NCBI GenBank assembly: GCA_008501635.1
Contig: QQUJ01000017.1
Span: 1 to 64,000, forward strand
DNA: 64,000 bases
Source: Pseudomonadota bacterium
GTDB taxonomy: Bacteria; Pseudomonadota; Gammaproteobacteria; QQUJ01
Direction: 5' to 3'
The translations under genes and the position numbers were made by a program. The notes below the pieces were generated by a model that had not been told where the DNA came from, made no database searches, and saw only the letters and a list, made by a program, of their open reading frames with translations. Positions 30,190-39,866 of this stretch are shown here, one piece after another; position 1 is the first letter of the stretch; every line of letters begins with the position of its first letter.

Positions 30190-31293
30190 CTACAATCGCA
30201 TCGGCATGACAACGTATTTGCTGATCATGGCCTCTTCATGGGGCAGGATCAGACAGCTGCTATTGGGGTCTGAAAGCTCCATCTTTATCTTTTCGGTCAC
30301 CACGGCATTCAGCGCGTCGAGTACATATCCCGCGTTGAAGCCGATCTCGATCGCCGCGCCCTCGTACTCCACTTCAATCTCCTCCTCCGCTTCTTCCTGC
30401 TCTGGATTGTGCGCTTGTGCCCGCAGGATTCCATCATCGATATTGAACCGTACTCCCCGGTACTTTTCGTTGGACAGTATCGATGTTCGCGTCAATGCAT
30501 CGCGTAACAGGTCTCTATCGACAATGAGATGTTTGTTGCACTGTGCAGGTAATACCCTTTCATATTCCGGAAACCGTCCATCTATCAACTTCGAGGTCAT
30601 GCTCACATCTCGTACTTTGACCCGCAAATGATTGGTACCGACTTCCAGCTTCACGACCCCGTCACTGTCCTCCAACAGACGCTGTAGTTCGACAACACCT
30701 TTGCGCGGTACAATGATCTGCTGCATCTCGCCGCCGCTCACCCTGGCCTCGCACTCATTGAGTGCCAGTCGATGGCCGTCCGTGGCAACCGCCCGGATTC
30801 TTCCATCGGCAAATTCCATCATCAATCCGTTGAGGTAATAGCGAACATCCTGCTGGGCCATGGCGAAGTGGGTACGCTCGATCAGCCTTTTCAGATTTCC
30901 CTCTGTGACTTCCACTGATTTCTGCACAGCCATATCTTCAAGCGACGGGTAATCGCTGACAGGTAACGTGGAAAGACGGAAGCGGCTGCGACCTGAATTC
31001 AACTTCACTTGATCCCCCTCGGTCTCCAGCGTGATCTCCGCGTTCTCCGGGAGCGTGCGGCAGATATCAAGCAATTTTCTTGCGGGCAGAGTCGCTTCCC
31101 CGTCTCCGCCATTTGCAAGTGCTGCACTGACTACCATCTCCACCTCCAGATCAGTGCCAACCAGGGTGATACTCCCGTTTCCAATCCTGAGCAATGCATT
31201 TGCAAGAATGGGCAAGGTCTGACGACGTTCGATAACGCTGTTGACGATCTGCAGGGGCCGGAGCAGCTCTTCTCGCTTGACCTTCAGTTTCAT
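30190..31293 (-). CDS. dnaN: DNA polymerase III beta subunit (sliding clamp)
   Basis: Processivity clamp of 367 residues, the usual length. The N-terminal MKLKVKREELLRPLQIVNS, the PILANALLRIGNG strand, the middle ATDGHRLALNE and the C-terminus HEEAMISKYVVMPMRL with the family's MP-x-RL ending are all present. The gene is 231 bases downstream of dnaA and 64 upstream of recF. The AT-rich upstream spacer is the best oriC candidate and should also hold a dnaN promoter. Confidence 0.98.
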   Translation of the reverse strand: MKLKVKREELLRPLQIVNSVIERRQTLPILANALLRIGNGSITLVGTDLEVEMVVSAALANGGDGEATLPARKLLDICRTLPENAEITLETEGDQVKLNSGRSRFRLSTLPVSDYPSLEDMAVQKSVEVTEGNLKRLIERTHFAMAQQDVRYYLNGLMMEFADGRIRAVATDGHRLALNECEARVSGGEMQQIIVPRKGVVELQRLLEDSDGVVKLEVGTNHLRVKVRDVSMTSKLIDGRFPEYERVLPAQCNKHLIVDRDLLRDALTRTSILSNEKYRGVRFNIDDGILRAQAHNPEQEEAEEEIEVEYEGAAIEIGFNAGYVLDALNAVVTEKIKMELSDPNSSCLILPHEEAMISKYVVMPMRL

Positions 31294-31469
31294 GAGTTCA
31301 CTCTCTATCTTCTATTAACAGTATTTCTTTTTATGTAAAGTTCAGTGATAACAATAAGGGGCGTTCATATCTGTTGGTAAGCCGTTTTTTTACTTTATTT
31401 TCAATTAGTTATGTATAGAACAAATCATGTATTAAAGCTGTGTAGGTTGTTAAGTCGCTGTTGATATCT

Positions 31470-31478
31470 TGTGGATAA
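31470..31478 (-). promoter_or_regulatory. DnaA box
   Basis: TGTGGATAA is the exact reverse complement of the consensus DnaA box TTATCCACA. It lies in the dnaA-dnaN spacer next to the AT-rich segment. Confidence 0.8.
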
Positions 31479-31515
31479 AAGGTCTTTCTGTTTTGCCTTC
31501 AGCTTTGTCCCCAGC

Positions 31516-31524
31516 TTATCCACA
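31516..31524 (+). promoter_or_regulatory. DnaA box
   Basis: TTATCCACA is an exact consensus match. It directly abuts the dnaA stop codon and is oriented opposite to the box at 31470-31478. Confidence 0.8.
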
Positions 31525-32862
31525 TCAACCGCTCAGGGTTCTCAACAGGTTTGTATAGTCCTCGCTGATTCGCGCATCCGATTCGTTCAAGGCTTTTACT
31601 TTACGACATGCGTGTATCACCGTTGTATGATCGCGCCCCCCGAAGGCATCACCGATCTCGGGCAGACTGTGGCTCGTCAACTCTTTGGCAAGAGCCATGG
31701 CTACCTGGCGCGGTCGCGCAATGGAGCGGCTACGTTTCGCCGAAAGCAGGTCGCCCACACGTATTTTGTAATACTCAGCGACTGTCTTTTGTATGTTTTC
31801 GATGGTGATCAGTTTTTCTTGCAGTGCGAGCAGATCCCGAAGTGCCTCTTTTGCAAACTCGGGGGTGATGGGACGGCCCGTGAAGTGAGCATTGGCGCTG
31901 ACACGGCGCAGCGCCCCTTCCAGTTCCCGTACATTTGAGCGAATCCGTTTGGCGATGAAAAACGCCACCTCATCCGGCAGCTCGATGCCCATCTGCTGCG
32001 CTTTGCTCATCAGTATTGCGACCCGGGTCTCCAGTTCCGGAGGTTCGATGGCAACGGTCAGCCCCCAACCAAAGCGGGATTTCAGCCGTTCCTCTAAACC
32101 GTTTACCTCTTTTGGATACCTGTCGCAGGTTAGGATAATCTGCTGCTGATTCTCGAGAAGGGTGTTGAAGGTATGAAAGAACTCCTCCTGAGAGCGCTCC
32201 TTTCCAGCGAAAAACTGAATATCGTCAATCATCAACGCATTGACCGACCTGTAGAACCGTTTGAATTCATCGATGGCGTTGTGCTGCAGAGCCTTGATCA
32301 TGTCCGCGACAAAGCGCTCTGAATGGAGATAGACCACACGGGCCTCGGCATTCTGTTTGCGGATGACATTTCCGACCGCGTGCATCAGGTGGGTTTTGCC
32401 GAGCCCGGTGCCGCCGTAAATGAACAGCGGGTTGTAGGCACCACCGACATTGCCTGCTACCTGAAGACTGGCGGCATGCGCGATCTGGTTGGACTTGCCC
32501 TGAACAAAATTCTCGAAGGTGAAGCCTGCATTAAGATTGTTCTGGCGCAAAATGGGCGTGCGCGTACGCTTATTGCCGCCCTGTGATTCTTCGGTGTCGG
32601 TGCCCTCTTTCTGTGTTCGTCGGGTTCCAATTTCGAGGACCAGAGCCGGCGAGAGCTGCCCTGAAGTGCGTACTACCGCACTATGGATCATCTCCAGAAA
32701 CTGACTTTGCACCTGATCCAGTACGAATTGATTGGGCGCCAGCAGTCGCAGGGTCTCAGCTTCCTCGACAGCTTGAAGGGGTCTGATCCAGGTGTTGAAC
32801 TGCTGGGCACTCAACTGGTGCTCCAGGTGTTCCGTGCACCGTTTCCAGAGGGTTAGATCCAC
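31525..32862 (-). CDS. dnaA: Chromosomal replication initiator DnaA
   Basis: Initiator AAA+ ATPase of 445 residues. Domain I begins [12 protein letters not shown]; domain II is a short linker around residues 85-110. Domain III has Walker A ([16 protein letters not shown]), Walker B ([13 protein letters not shown]) and sensor regions. Domain IV ends with the DNA-binding signature [15 protein letters not shown]. The start codon is GTG at 32860-32862, preceded by GGGAG with suitable spacing. It is the first gene of dnaA-dnaN-recF-gyrB. A DnaA box in the rpmH-dnaA spacer suggests autoregulation. Confidence 0.98.
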   Translation of the reverse strand: MDLTLWKRCTEHLEHQLSAQQFNTWIRPLQAVEEAETLRLLAPNQFVLDQVQSQFLEMIHSAVVRTSGQLSPALVLEIGTRRTQKEGTDTEESQGGNKRTRTPILRQNNLNAGFTFENFVQGKSNQIAHAASLQVAGNVGGAYNPLFIYGGTGLGKTHLMHAVGNVIRKQNAEARVVYLHSERFVADMIKALQHNAIDEFKRFYRSVNALMIDDIQFFAGKERSQEEFFHTFNTLLENQQQIILTCDRYPKEVNGLEERLKSRFGWGLTVAIEPPELETRVAILMSKAQQMGIELPDEVAFFIAKRIRSNVRELEGALRRVSANAHFTGRPITPEFAKEALRDLLALQEKLITIENIQKTVAEYYKIRVGDLLSAKRSRSIARPRQVAMALAKELTSHSLPEIGDAFGGRDHTTVIHACRKVKALNESDARISEDYTNLLRTLSG

Positions 32863-33024
32863 CCAAGCCGTCTCCCAAGTAAGCCGTCAAAACCCGCTAA
32901 AGGTACAACCCCTTTATTCTTGCGAATAACACGCTGCCTGGGGTTGAAAACTAGAAGGGGCAACCGCCGAGTCGATCCCCAACGACGGTTTCCTGCAAGC
33001 CATGAAATATACCCCGGGGCCTAG

Positions 33025-33033
33025 TTATCCACA
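33025..33033 (+). promoter_or_regulatory. DnaA box between dnaA and rpmH
   Basis: TTATCCACA is an exact consensus match. It lies about 165 bases upstream of the dnaA start and 24 bases upstream of the rpmH -35 box, so it could serve dnaA autoregulation or a second origin segment. Confidence 0.75.
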
Positions 33034-33056
33034 ACCCTCGTCGCCACCGTTTTCGG

Positions 33057-33085
33057 TTGACGTACTTCCTACCCCGAAGTACTAT
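33057..33085 (+). promoter_or_regulatory. Sigma70-type promoter of rpmH-rnpA
   Basis: TTGACG (33057-33062) and TACTAT (33080-33085) are separated by exactly 17 bases and lie 58 bases upstream of the rpmH start. Each box matches its consensus at five and four of six positions respectively, which suits a ribosomal protein gene. Confidence 0.75.
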
Positions 33086-33098
33086 TTGGCCCCTTTTA

Positions 33099-33122
33099 GA
33101 AACCGGTTTTTTTAGCGGTTTC
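33099..33122 (+). promoter_or_regulatory. Leader hairpin upstream of rpmH
   Basis: GAAACCG (33099-33105) and CGGTTTC (33116-33122) form a perfect 7-base stem around a T-rich 10-base loop. It would lie in the 5' untranslated RNA, ending 20 bases before the start codon. Its role is unknown. Confidence 0.45.
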
Positions 33123-33142
33123 ATTGATTTGGCGAAAGTGAC

Positions 33143-33277
33143 ATGAAGAGAACGTTTCAACCCAGCAATTTAAAGCGCAAGCGCGATCATGGGTTCCGCG
33201 CCCGCATGGCCACTAAGGGTGGACGACGCATCCTCAAGGCCCGCCGGGCCAAGGGTCGTGTCCGACTCAGCGCCTGA
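33143..33277 (+). CDS. rpmH: 50S ribosomal protein L34
   Basis: Ribosomal protein of 44 residues and highly basic. The sequence begins [20 protein letters not shown] and ends [13 protein letters not shown], which is the full L34 pattern. It is driven by a good promoter 58 bases upstream. Its 3' end overlaps the likely rnpA start by 20 bases. The order rpmH-rnpA-yidD-yidC-mnmE is the standard bacterial arrangement next to dnaA. Confidence 0.98.
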   Translation: MKRTFQPSNLKRKRDHGFRARMATKGGRRILKARRAKGRVRLSA

Positions 33278-33656
33278 GGAAAATACTGATACTTTCTGCC
33301 GGCGGTTGGGTTTCCCACGCCGGATTAGGCTGCTCTCGGCACACGACTACCAACGGGTTTTTGCCCAGCCAGAGCGTTCCAGTGATACGGTGCTGAGCGT
33401 GTTGGCGCGGACCAACACTCTTGGATATGCGCGCTTGGGAATGGCAATTTCGCGCAAAGTGGCTCCCAAGGCCCACCAGCGGAATCGTATCAAGCGTGTG
33501 ATCCGCGAGAGTTTCCGCCATCTGTCTTTGGAACTGACCGGTATCGATTTCGTGGTCATGGCCCGAACAGGCGTGATACACCGTACTAATAACGAGATTC
33601 GGGCATCTATCGAGCATCACTTGCAGCGACTGGTTCGGCTATGCGCCAACTCCTGA
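33258..33656 (+). CDS. rnpA: Ribonuclease P protein component
   Basis: Protein subunit of RNase P, which matures tRNA 5' ends; 132 residues from the chosen start. The RNR signature is present in [21 protein letters not shown], split as [10 protein letters not shown] and RESFRH. The N-terminal [14 protein letters not shown] is also typical. The start is uncertain: the GTG at 33258 lies inside rpmH, and the open frame reaches further back to an ATG at 33189. A TTG near 33306 would give a more usual length. The end overlaps yidD by 16 bases. Confidence 0.9.
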   Translation: MSDSAPEENTDTFCRRLGFPRRIRLLSAHDYQRVFAQPERSSDTVLSVLARTNTLGYARLGMAISRKVAPKAHQRNRIKRVIRESFRHLSLELTGIDFVVMARTGVIHRTNNEIRASIEHHLQRLVRLCANS

Positions 33657-33868
33657 TCTACCTCGTCAAGGCCTATCGCTATCTCCTGAGCCCGCTGCTG
33701 GGGAGTCATTGCCGCTTCTACCCCAGTTGTTCCAGCTATGCCCTTACCGCCCTGCAGGAACATGGTGCGGCACGCGGGTCCTGGTTGACGGTGCGCCGTA
33801 TTTCGCGCTGCCATCCGTTTCATCCCGGGGGCATAGACCCAGTGCCGGAGAAGAAAGAGAAAGGTTAA
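33641..33868 (+). CDS. yidD: Membrane protein insertion efficiency factor YidD
   Basis: Small protein of 75 residues. The signature [20 protein letters not shown] with three cysteines, then [12 protein letters not shown] and [18 protein letters not shown], is the conserved YidD pattern. It helps YidC insert inner-membrane proteins. It starts 16 bases inside rnpA and ends 6 bases before yidC, so all three are translated from one message. Confidence 0.96.
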   Translation: MRQLLIYLVKAYRYLLSPLLGSHCRFYPSCSSYALTALQEHGAARGSWLTVRRISRCHPFHPGGIDPVPEKKEKG

Positions 33869-33874
33869 TAGATA

Positions 33875-35527
33875 GTGGACAACCAACGCATGCTGCTGTT
33901 TATCGCCTTGTCGGTGATTGTGCTGCTGATGTGGCAAACCTGGCAGCAGGACTATGGTCCGCAACCTGTTCCCGTCCAGCAGGCGCAGCCGCAAGGCGCC
34001 CCTGTCTCCGGCACCGCAAACACCGATGTGCCGCAAACAGCCAGCGTCCCTGCCAGCAGTGGACCACCGGTTGCGGGTTTGCCGGCACCAAGCAGTATGT
34101 TGGGTACCGGTGGACGGGTGAGGGTGGTCACCGATGTCCTCGATGTGCAGATCGATCTCAAAGGCGGGGATCTGCGTCAGGCGGAATTGTTGGGCTACCC
34201 GGTGAGTCCCGATAAACGCGATACGCCCTTCCGTCTAATGTCCGATGAAGGGGAGATCTTTGTCGCGCAGAGCGGCCTTCTGGCTACCGGCAATGAGGCC
34301 CCTGATCACCATGCGATGTTCACCACCACCCAGGCCGAGTACCGTCTGCCCGCCGGGCAGAACGAACTGCACGTTCCGCTGGTCTGGCGAGGATCCAGCG
34401 GCGTCGTTGTGGAGAAGATCTATACATTTCGCCGCAAGCAATTTGTTATCGGCTTCCAGCAACGGGTTCGCAACGGCTCCGACAGCGACTGGGTGGGCAG
34501 TCAGTACCGACAGCTGCAGCGCTCCCGGGCTTCACAGGGATCGTATTTGACGGGTTACACCTACACCGGATCGGTCTACTACAGTCCCGAGACCAAATAC
34601 GAAAAAGTATCTTTCGACGAGATCGCCGAAAAGCCCTTGAGCGCCAGCTACGCGGGTGGCTGGGTCGCCATGATTCAGCACTACTTCCTGGGTGCCTGGA
34701 TTCCCGAATCCGACAAACTCAACCAGTTCTACACCAAGGCGCTGCCGGGTGACCGCTATCTCATCGGTGTGGTTTCACCGAACATCTCCATACCCGCGGG
34801 GGGCGAGGGGTCGCTCAGCTCGCAGCTCTATGTGGGACCCAAGGATCAGAACGTGCTGCCCGACGTCGCACCGGGTCTGGAATTGAGCGTCGATTACGGG
34901 GTGCTCACCGTGATTGCACAACCGCTCTTCTGGCTGCTCAATTGGATCCACAAATTGGTTGGCAACTGGGGCTGGTCGATCATTCTGCTTACGCTGCTGA
35001 TCAAGCTCGCCTTTTATAAGCTCTCCGAGACGAGTTATCGATCCATGGCCAATATGCGCAAGATGCAGCCGCGTATCCAGGCGCTGCGCGATCGCTACGG
35101 CGACGATAAACAACGCCTCAATCAGGCGATGATGGAGATCTATAAGAAGGAGAAGATCAATCCGCTGGGCGGTTGTTTGCCGATCCTGGTGCAGATCCCG
35201 GTCTTTATCTCGCTCTACTGGGTGCTTCTGGAAAGTGTCGAGTTGCGCCAGGCACCGTTCATGTTGTGGCTCAACGATCTTTCGGCCAAGGATCCCTATT
35301 ACGTGCTGCCGGTCCTGATGGGCGCCAGCATGTTCATCCAGCAGAAACTCAATCCGACACCGCCCGATCCCATTCAGGCGAAGATCATGATGTCGCTGCC
35401 ACTGGTCTTCACCGTCATGTTCCTCTGGTTCCCGCAGGGGCTGGTGCTCTACTGGCTGGTCAACAACATCCTCTCCATTTCCCAGCAGTGGTACATCACA
35501 CGGCGCATCGAGAAGGCCGCGCACTGA
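33875..35527 (+). CDS. yidC: Membrane protein insertase YidC
   Basis: Inner-membrane insertase of 550 residues of the gram-negative type. It has an N-terminal transmembrane helix ([18 protein letters not shown]), a large periplasmic beta domain (about 60-330), then a conserved five-helix core beginning at the [18 protein letters not shown] region. The core continues with [23 protein letters not shown] and the final helix [20 protein letters not shown]. The start is GTG at 33875. It inserts proteins alone or with SecYEG. Confidence 0.97.
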   Translation: MDNQRMLLFIALSVIVLLMWQTWQQDYGPQPVPVQQAQPQGAPVSGTANTDVPQTASVPASSGPPVAGLPAPSSMLGTGGRVRVVTDVLDVQIDLKGGDLRQAELLGYPVSPDKRDTPFRLMSDEGEIFVAQSGLLATGNEAPDHHAMFTTTQAEYRLPAGQNELHVPLVWRGSSGVVVEKIYTFRRKQFVIGFQQRVRNGSDSDWVGSQYRQLQRSRASQGSYLTGYTYTGSVYYSPETKYEKVSFDEIAEKPLSASYAGGWVAMIQHYFLGAWIPESDKLNQFYTKALPGDRYLIGVVSPNISIPAGGEGSLSSQLYVGPKDQNVLPDVAPGLELSVDYGVLTVIAQPLFWLLNWIHKLVGNWGWSIILLTLLIKLAFYKLSETSYRSMANMRKMQPRIQALRDRYGDDKQRLNQAMMEIYKKEKINPLGGCLPILVQIPVFISLYWVLLESVELRQAPFMLWLNDLSAKDPYYVLPVLMGASMFIQQKLNPTPPDPIQAKIMMSLPLVFTVMFLWFPQGLVLYWLVNNILSISQQWYITRRIEKAAH

Positions 35528-35547
35528 CCGGCACAGCCCGGCCCTCC

Positions 35548-36897
35548 ATGACCTCGTCAACCGATACCATCGCCGCCGTGGCCACGCCGCCCGGCCGCGG
35601 TGGGGTCGGCATTGTTCGCGTCTCCGGACCAAAGGCCGACAAAATTGCCGAGGCACTGCTCGGAGCCTGTCCGCATCCGCGTCACGCGCATCTGGCAAGT
35701 TTTCGCGATGAGGAGGGCGCGCCGATCGATACCGGGATCGCGCTCTATTTCCCCGCTCCGCACTCCTTCACCGGTGAATCGGTGCTGGAACTCCACGGGC
35801 ATGGCGGCCCCGTGGTCATGGATCGCCTGCTGCAGCGATCCCTATCGCTGGGCGCGCGCCTGGCGCGACCCGGCGAGTTCTCCGAGCGCGCCTTTCTCAA
35901 CGGCAAACTCGATCTCGTTCAAGCCGAGGCGGTGGCCGATCTCATCGAGACCAACAGCGTCCAGGGCGCGCGCAGCGCCATGCGGTCGTTGCAAGGCGAA
36001 TTCTCAACCTGTATCCGTGAGCTGGTGGATCGGCTGATCGAGCTGCGCATGTATGTTGAATCGGCCATCGATTTTCCCGAAGAGGAGATCGATTTCCTGG
36101 CCGATGCCTCCCTTGGGCTGCGAGTCCATGCCCTGGTGGGTGATCTGGCTGAACTTCAAACGCAGGCGCAGCAAGGCGCCTTGCTGCGCGACGGAATCAC
36201 GGTAGTCATTGCCGGGCAGCCCAACGTCGGTAAGTCGCGCCTGCTCAACGCGCTGGCCGGACGCGAAACGGCGATAGTCACGGAACTGCCCGGCACGACG
36301 CGCGATGTATTGCGTGAACAGATTCTGATCGATGGCATGCCGGTGCACGTCATCGATACCGCGGGATTGCGCGAGGGCGAGGATGTCGTTGAGCGCGAGG
36401 GTGTGCGGCGTGCCTGGTTGGAGATCGAGCGTGCCGACCGGGTCCTGTTGGTGGTGGATGATCGTGCAGGTTACACGAGTGTCGAAGAACGGATTCTCGA
36501 GCGCCTTCCCGCCGGTCTCGCCTGCAGCGTCATTCGCAACAAGATCGATCTTTCCGGTGCATCACCCGGGGTTGACACGGGACCGCATGGCCCCGAGATC
36601 CGTCTCTCCGCCCTCACCGGCTGCGGCATCGACGAACTGCGCGGGCATTTGCGGCAGTTGGTGGGCTACACCGGCGGTGAAGGTACGTTCATGGCGCGTC
36701 GCCGCCATCTCGATGCCCTGCAGCGTGCAGAGTCAGCGGTAGCGGAAGGTGCGCGGTGTCTGGAGCAGCAGGCGGCGGGCGAACTGCTCGCCGAAGAGCT
36801 GCGCATTGCCCAGCAGACCCTCGGCGAGATTACGGGTGAGTTTACCAGTGACGATCTGCTCGGCAGGATCTTTTCCAGTTTCTGCATTGGCAAATAG
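35548..36897 (+). CDS. mnmE: tRNA modification GTPase MnmE
   Basis: GTPase of 449 residues. With MnmG it adds the carboxymethylaminomethyl group at U34 of certain tRNAs. The N-terminal folate-binding domain starts [22 protein letters not shown] in pieces. The G domain holds [12 protein letters not shown] (G1), DTAGLRE (G3) and NKIDL (G4). The C-terminal CIGK cysteine motif is intact. The ATG at 35548 gives the family start; the longer open frame overlaps yidC. The stop is only 4 bases from the convergent tgpA-like stop. Confidence 0.97.
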   Translation: MTSSTDTIAAVATPPGRGGVGIVRVSGPKADKIAEALLGACPHPRHAHLASFRDEEGAPIDTGIALYFPAPHSFTGESVLELHGHGGPVVMDRLLQRSLSLGARLARPGEFSERAFLNGKLDLVQAEAVADLIETNSVQGARSAMRSLQGEFSTCIRELVDRLIELRMYVESAIDFPEEEIDFLADASLGLRVHALVGDLAELQTQAQQGALLRDGITVVIAGQPNVGKSRLLNALAGRETAIVTELPGTTRDVLREQILIDGMPVHVIDTAGLREGEDVVEREGVRRAWLEIERADRVLLVVDDRAGYTSVEERILERLPAGLACSVIRNKIDLSGASPGVDTGPHGPEIRLSALTGCGIDELRGHLRQLVGYTGGEGTFMARRRHLDALQRAESAVAEGARCLEQQAAGELLAEELRIAQQTLGEITGEFTSDDLLGRIFSSFCIGK

Positions 36898-36901
36898 ACC
36901 C

Positions 36902-38884
36902 TCAGGGACGGAATGTGCGTACCTGCCGTTCCAGTTGCTGACGCCAGGCCTCCGGTGGCTGTGCACCGTAGCGCAGCGCCACGTAGAGGCGGGTGATAAG
37001 GAGGACCCTGGTGCGCCACTCAGGGCGTGCAGCCGCGACGCGCCGGGCGTAATCGAACGCCCCTTCGTGGGGCAGGCGCGGCAGCCCATGGCGCGCCAGG
37101 CGTCGGCAGTAGTGCTGGTAAGCGTTCACTACGGGATCGAGCTTGGGCTGCTGACGGCGAAGTAACGTGTATGTCACCGCCGCCAGTAAAAGCCCTACCA
37201 CCAATACCATCACCATGGCTACGCCACGCCAGCTTATAGAACCGAGACCGATCGATTCCAGCAGCTGTCGCTGTAGCGCTGGACCATAACTGAGCACCCA
37301 TTGGTTCCAGCCGTTCTGCACACCGTCCCACAGGTAGCCGGCCTGGCGTGCCCAACGGGTCAGCGCATCGGAGGCGGAAATCAGAAAACGCACCGGCTCC
37401 CCGACGTCATCGAGAACCGGTTGTATGCCCCGCTCGATACGATCCGGGGCAACCGCTGCCGTGGGATCGACCCGTACCCAGCCGCGATCCGGCAGCAGGA
37501 CCTCCGCCCAGGCATGGGCATCGGATTGGCGCACGATCAAATAGTCGCCGAGCGGATTGAGTTCTCCGCCCTGGTAGCCGGTGACCACCCGGGTGGGGAT
37601 CCCTGCCAGTCGCATCAGCACCGCAAATGAGGCCGCGTAGTGCTCGCAAAAACCGCGGCGTGTTTCAAACAGAAAGGCATCGACCGGATCGTTACCCAGC
37701 AAGGGCGGGTTGAGCGTGTAGACGAAGGGCTGTTCGCGGAAATGCCGCAGGGCTTGTTCGACGATCTCCTCAGGGCGGGACGCCGAGCTTCGCCACAGTG
37801 TTGCCAGCTCCCGGACGCGGGGCGAGACGGAGACCGGTAACTGCAACGTGCGGCGCCGCTCCTGCACGGTGGCGATCCGGGTTTGGTAAGCGGTAAACGA
37901 AGTCGCCCTGTAACGGCGCACCTCAAGGATGGGTCGCGCGGACAACACCTGGAAATCATGGGTGATCTCGGTGGCGTTCTCGACCCGTGCCGGGAGATCG
38001 AGGGCGAACAACCAGTGCCGTTGGTGGGGCTCCAGGGTCACCGTATAGTCAATCGCACCTCCGAGCGGGGTGAATGCGGGGGGCTCGGCACCGGTCGGGC
38101 GTTCGCCCGGCAGGCGGGCCCGCCACTCCCTGCCATCGGTGTACCAGAGGACCGGTCCCCGCCAATAGCGCTGTGCCGGCGGTGGCGGTGGCCCGTTGAA
38201 CTGTACGCGAAAGGCCACCGCCGGCGATTGACTGAGCTGGCTGATGGTGCCGGGCCGCATCCGGTCGCTCAGCCCGGTGCTGGCGGCTGTGGCATCCTTG
38301 GGCAGGCCCCACAGCGGCCCGGCGATGCGGGGAAAGAGCAGGAACAGGACCAGCATGATGGGGACCGATTGCAGCAGCAACCGTCCCGCAAGCTGCAGCG
38401 TAGCGCGCAGCCCGCCGCCGGGGCGAGTGAGTTCCAGCAAGGTGCCGGTCAGGATCCAGACCGCCACCAACAGATAGAGCGCTATCAATATATCCTGCGA
38501 ATAGAGGAGGTTGGTGATCACCAGAAAGTAGCCGAGAAAGACTACCAGCATGGTGTCGCGCAGGCGCACCATCTCCAGCAGCTTGCAACCGAGCATCAGG
38601 CTCAGCAGAGCGACCCCGGCGTTCTTTCCCAGCAGAGTGCCATAGTAGGCAAAGATGCCGGCGGCGCCCAGGAGCGCAACGATCAGCACCAGCCATCGCG
38701 GCGGCAGGGCGGCACCCCGTTGGTGGAGCAGCCAGCGCAGTACGCCCAACCCGATGGTCATCGCGGTGACCCAGATCGGCAGTCGTCCAAGGTGCGGGAC
38801 CAGCGCCAGGACCAGCGCGCTGAGCAACCAGTTCAATGTGGCCCCCGGCAGCGGCCGTTCGGAGGGAATGGTGGGGGTGCTCAT
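36902..38884 (-). CDS. TgpA-like transglutaminase (DUF3488 plus transglutaminase core)
   Basis: Integral membrane protein of 660 residues. The N-terminal DUF3488 part has about six transmembrane helices. It is followed by a periplasmic transglutaminase-like domain with the catalytic Cys in RRGFCEHYAASFAVLM, the His in SDAHAWAEVLLPDRGW and an Asp shortly after (RVDPTAAV). A last helix (VAMVMVLVVGLLLAAVTYTLL) precedes a cytoplasmic DUF4129-like tail. In Pseudomonas aeruginosa the homologue TgpA is essential. It overlaps the DUF58 gene by 4 bases. The operon MoxR-DUF58-transglutaminase is widespread. Confidence 0.93.
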   Translation of the reverse strand: MSTPTIPSERPLPGATLNWLLSALVLALVPHLGRLPIWVTAMTIGLGVLRWLLHQRGAALPPRWLVLIVALLGAAGIFAYYGTLLGKNAGVALLSLMLGCKLLEMVRLRDTMLVVFLGYFLVITNLLYSQDILIALYLLVAVWILTGTLLELTRPGGGLRATLQLAGRLLLQSVPIMLVLFLLFPRIAGPLWGLPKDATAASTGLSDRMRPGTISQLSQSPAVAFRVQFNGPPPPPAQRYWRGPVLWYTDGREWRARLPGERPTGAEPPAFTPLGGAIDYTVTLEPHQRHWLFALDLPARVENATEITHDFQVLSARPILEVRRYRATSFTAYQTRIATVQERRRTLQLPVSVSPRVRELATLWRSSASRPEEIVEQALRHFREQPFVYTLNPPLLGNDPVDAFLFETRRGFCEHYAASFAVLMRLAGIPTRVVTGYQGGELNPLGDYLIVRQSDAHAWAEVLLPDRGWVRVDPTAAVAPDRIERGIQPVLDDVGEPVRFLISASDALTRWARQAGYLWDGVQNGWNQWVLSYGPALQRQLLESIGLGSISWRGVAMVMVLVVGLLLAAVTYTLLRRQQPKLDPVVNAYQHYCRRLARHGLPRLPHEGAFDYARRVAAARPEWRTRVLLITRLYVALRYGAQPPEAWRQQLERQVRTFRP

Positions 38885-39855
38885 GGCGGGGTAAACAAGG
38901 CGAGGCGGGAAAGTGCGCGCTGTACATGCCCCTCGTCCAGCGCGGGGGGCAGCTCCCCGTCGGGAAGTCGCAGACCGAAAGGGAAACCCAGACGCTGCGC
39001 GTCCACGACCCATCGGCATAACTGGCTGAGACGTTGTTCGATGTCAGCACCGTGCGCCTGATTCCAATCCAGCCACAAGGTTTCACTCTGGGTGGTGGCG
39101 AACTGCTTGACACGCAGGCCCTGGCCGCGGGCGAGTGCTTTCCAATGGATGTGGCGCAGATTGTCGCCGGGATGGTAGTCGCGAAAACCGCGAAAGTCGT
39201 CGGCACCCGCATCAGGTGCGTCGCGCCATTGCCCGCCCTGACCACCCCCGTCCGGCAGGGGTTGCGGCGGAGCTGGCCGCGGGTAAACGATGGCGCCGCT
39301 CACGGGCCGCCAATAAGCCCAGGCGCGAAACAGCCCCAACGGATACCGCGAATCGAGGGTAACCCGCCCCAACGGCAATCGCCCGCGTCGCGCGGCGAGC
39401 AGACGCAACTCAACCACCGTGCGCGCGGTGGCCGGCAGGTCCACTGTGACCGGAGACGCCCCCTCGATCTTCAGGTTGATCGCACTGCGAACAGCCGGCG
39501 AAGGATTGTGGAGGGTGATTCGAAACAGCGCTTCGTGTCCGGCAAAGACCGGTTCCGCGCGTACACCTTCGATGCGCAGCCCGGCGAGATTGCGGTAGGC
39601 GTGGAGGATCGAAACGATGGCGAGACTGCCCAGCAGAAACGTCAGAAGAAAGCCCAGGCTGTTGTTGTAGTTCATCGCCCCGAGCAGCATGGCCAGCAGG
39701 ATCAGCGCGAAAAGCAGACCGTGGCGGGTCGGCAGTATGTAGATATCGCGTTGCGTGAGCACCGTGACTGCCCCCGGCGTCGCGGGGGTCGCCGGGCGTA
39801 ACAATCGCTCCAGCCGAGTCTGGATGAACGCGGGTCGGTGCAGTGAGAACGCCAC
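38881..39855 (-). CDS. DUF58 domain membrane protein
   Basis: Protein of 324 residues. Two close transmembrane helices lie near 45-85 (GLLFALILLAMLLGAMNYNN, then LGFLLTFLLGSLAIVSIL). They are followed by a beta-rich part and the DUF58 core DFRGFRDYHPGDNLRHIHWKALARG. The core is an atypical von Willebrand A-like segment found next to MoxR ATPases. The last codons overlap the tgpA-like start by 4 bases (ATGA). Role in assembly of envelope complexes is inferred from partners. Confidence 0.92.
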   Translation of the reverse strand: MAFSLHRPAFIQTRLERLLRPATPATPGAVTVLTQRDIYILPTRHGLLFALILLAMLLGAMNYNNSLGFLLTFLLGSLAIVSILHAYRNLAGLRIEGVRAEPVFAGHEALFRITLHNPSPAVRSAINLKIEGASPVTVDLPATARTVVELRLLAARRGRLPLGRVTLDSRYPLGLFRAWAYWRPVSGAIVYPRPAPPQPLPDGGGQGGQWRDAPDAGADDFRGFRDYHPGDNLRHIHWKALARGQGLRVKQFATTQSETLWLDWNQAHGADIEQRLSQLCRWVVDAQRLGFPFGLRLPDGELPPALDEGHVQRALSRLALFTPP

Positions 39856-39866
39856 CCCGGAGTACC

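Larger units (their letters stand above)
31294..31524. other. oriC: Candidate origin region (AT-rich dnaA-dnaN spacer)
   Basis: This 231-base spacer is markedly AT-rich in an otherwise GC-rich window, especially 31300-31480 with long T/A runs such as GCCGTTTTTTTAC. It holds two perfect 9-mer DnaA boxes in opposite orientations at 31470-31478 and 31516-31524 and a weaker match just before the second. AT-rich DNA flanked by DnaA boxes beside dnaA is the usual origin layout. Few perfect boxes are present, and the rpmH-dnaA spacer is a competing candidate, so the call is tentative. Confidence 0.55.

Noticed and set aside
33189..33257. ATG at 33189 as the rnpA start
   Set aside because: It would put about 23 extra residues inside rpmH with no RnpA similarity; the GTG at 33258 or a later TTG is more likely.
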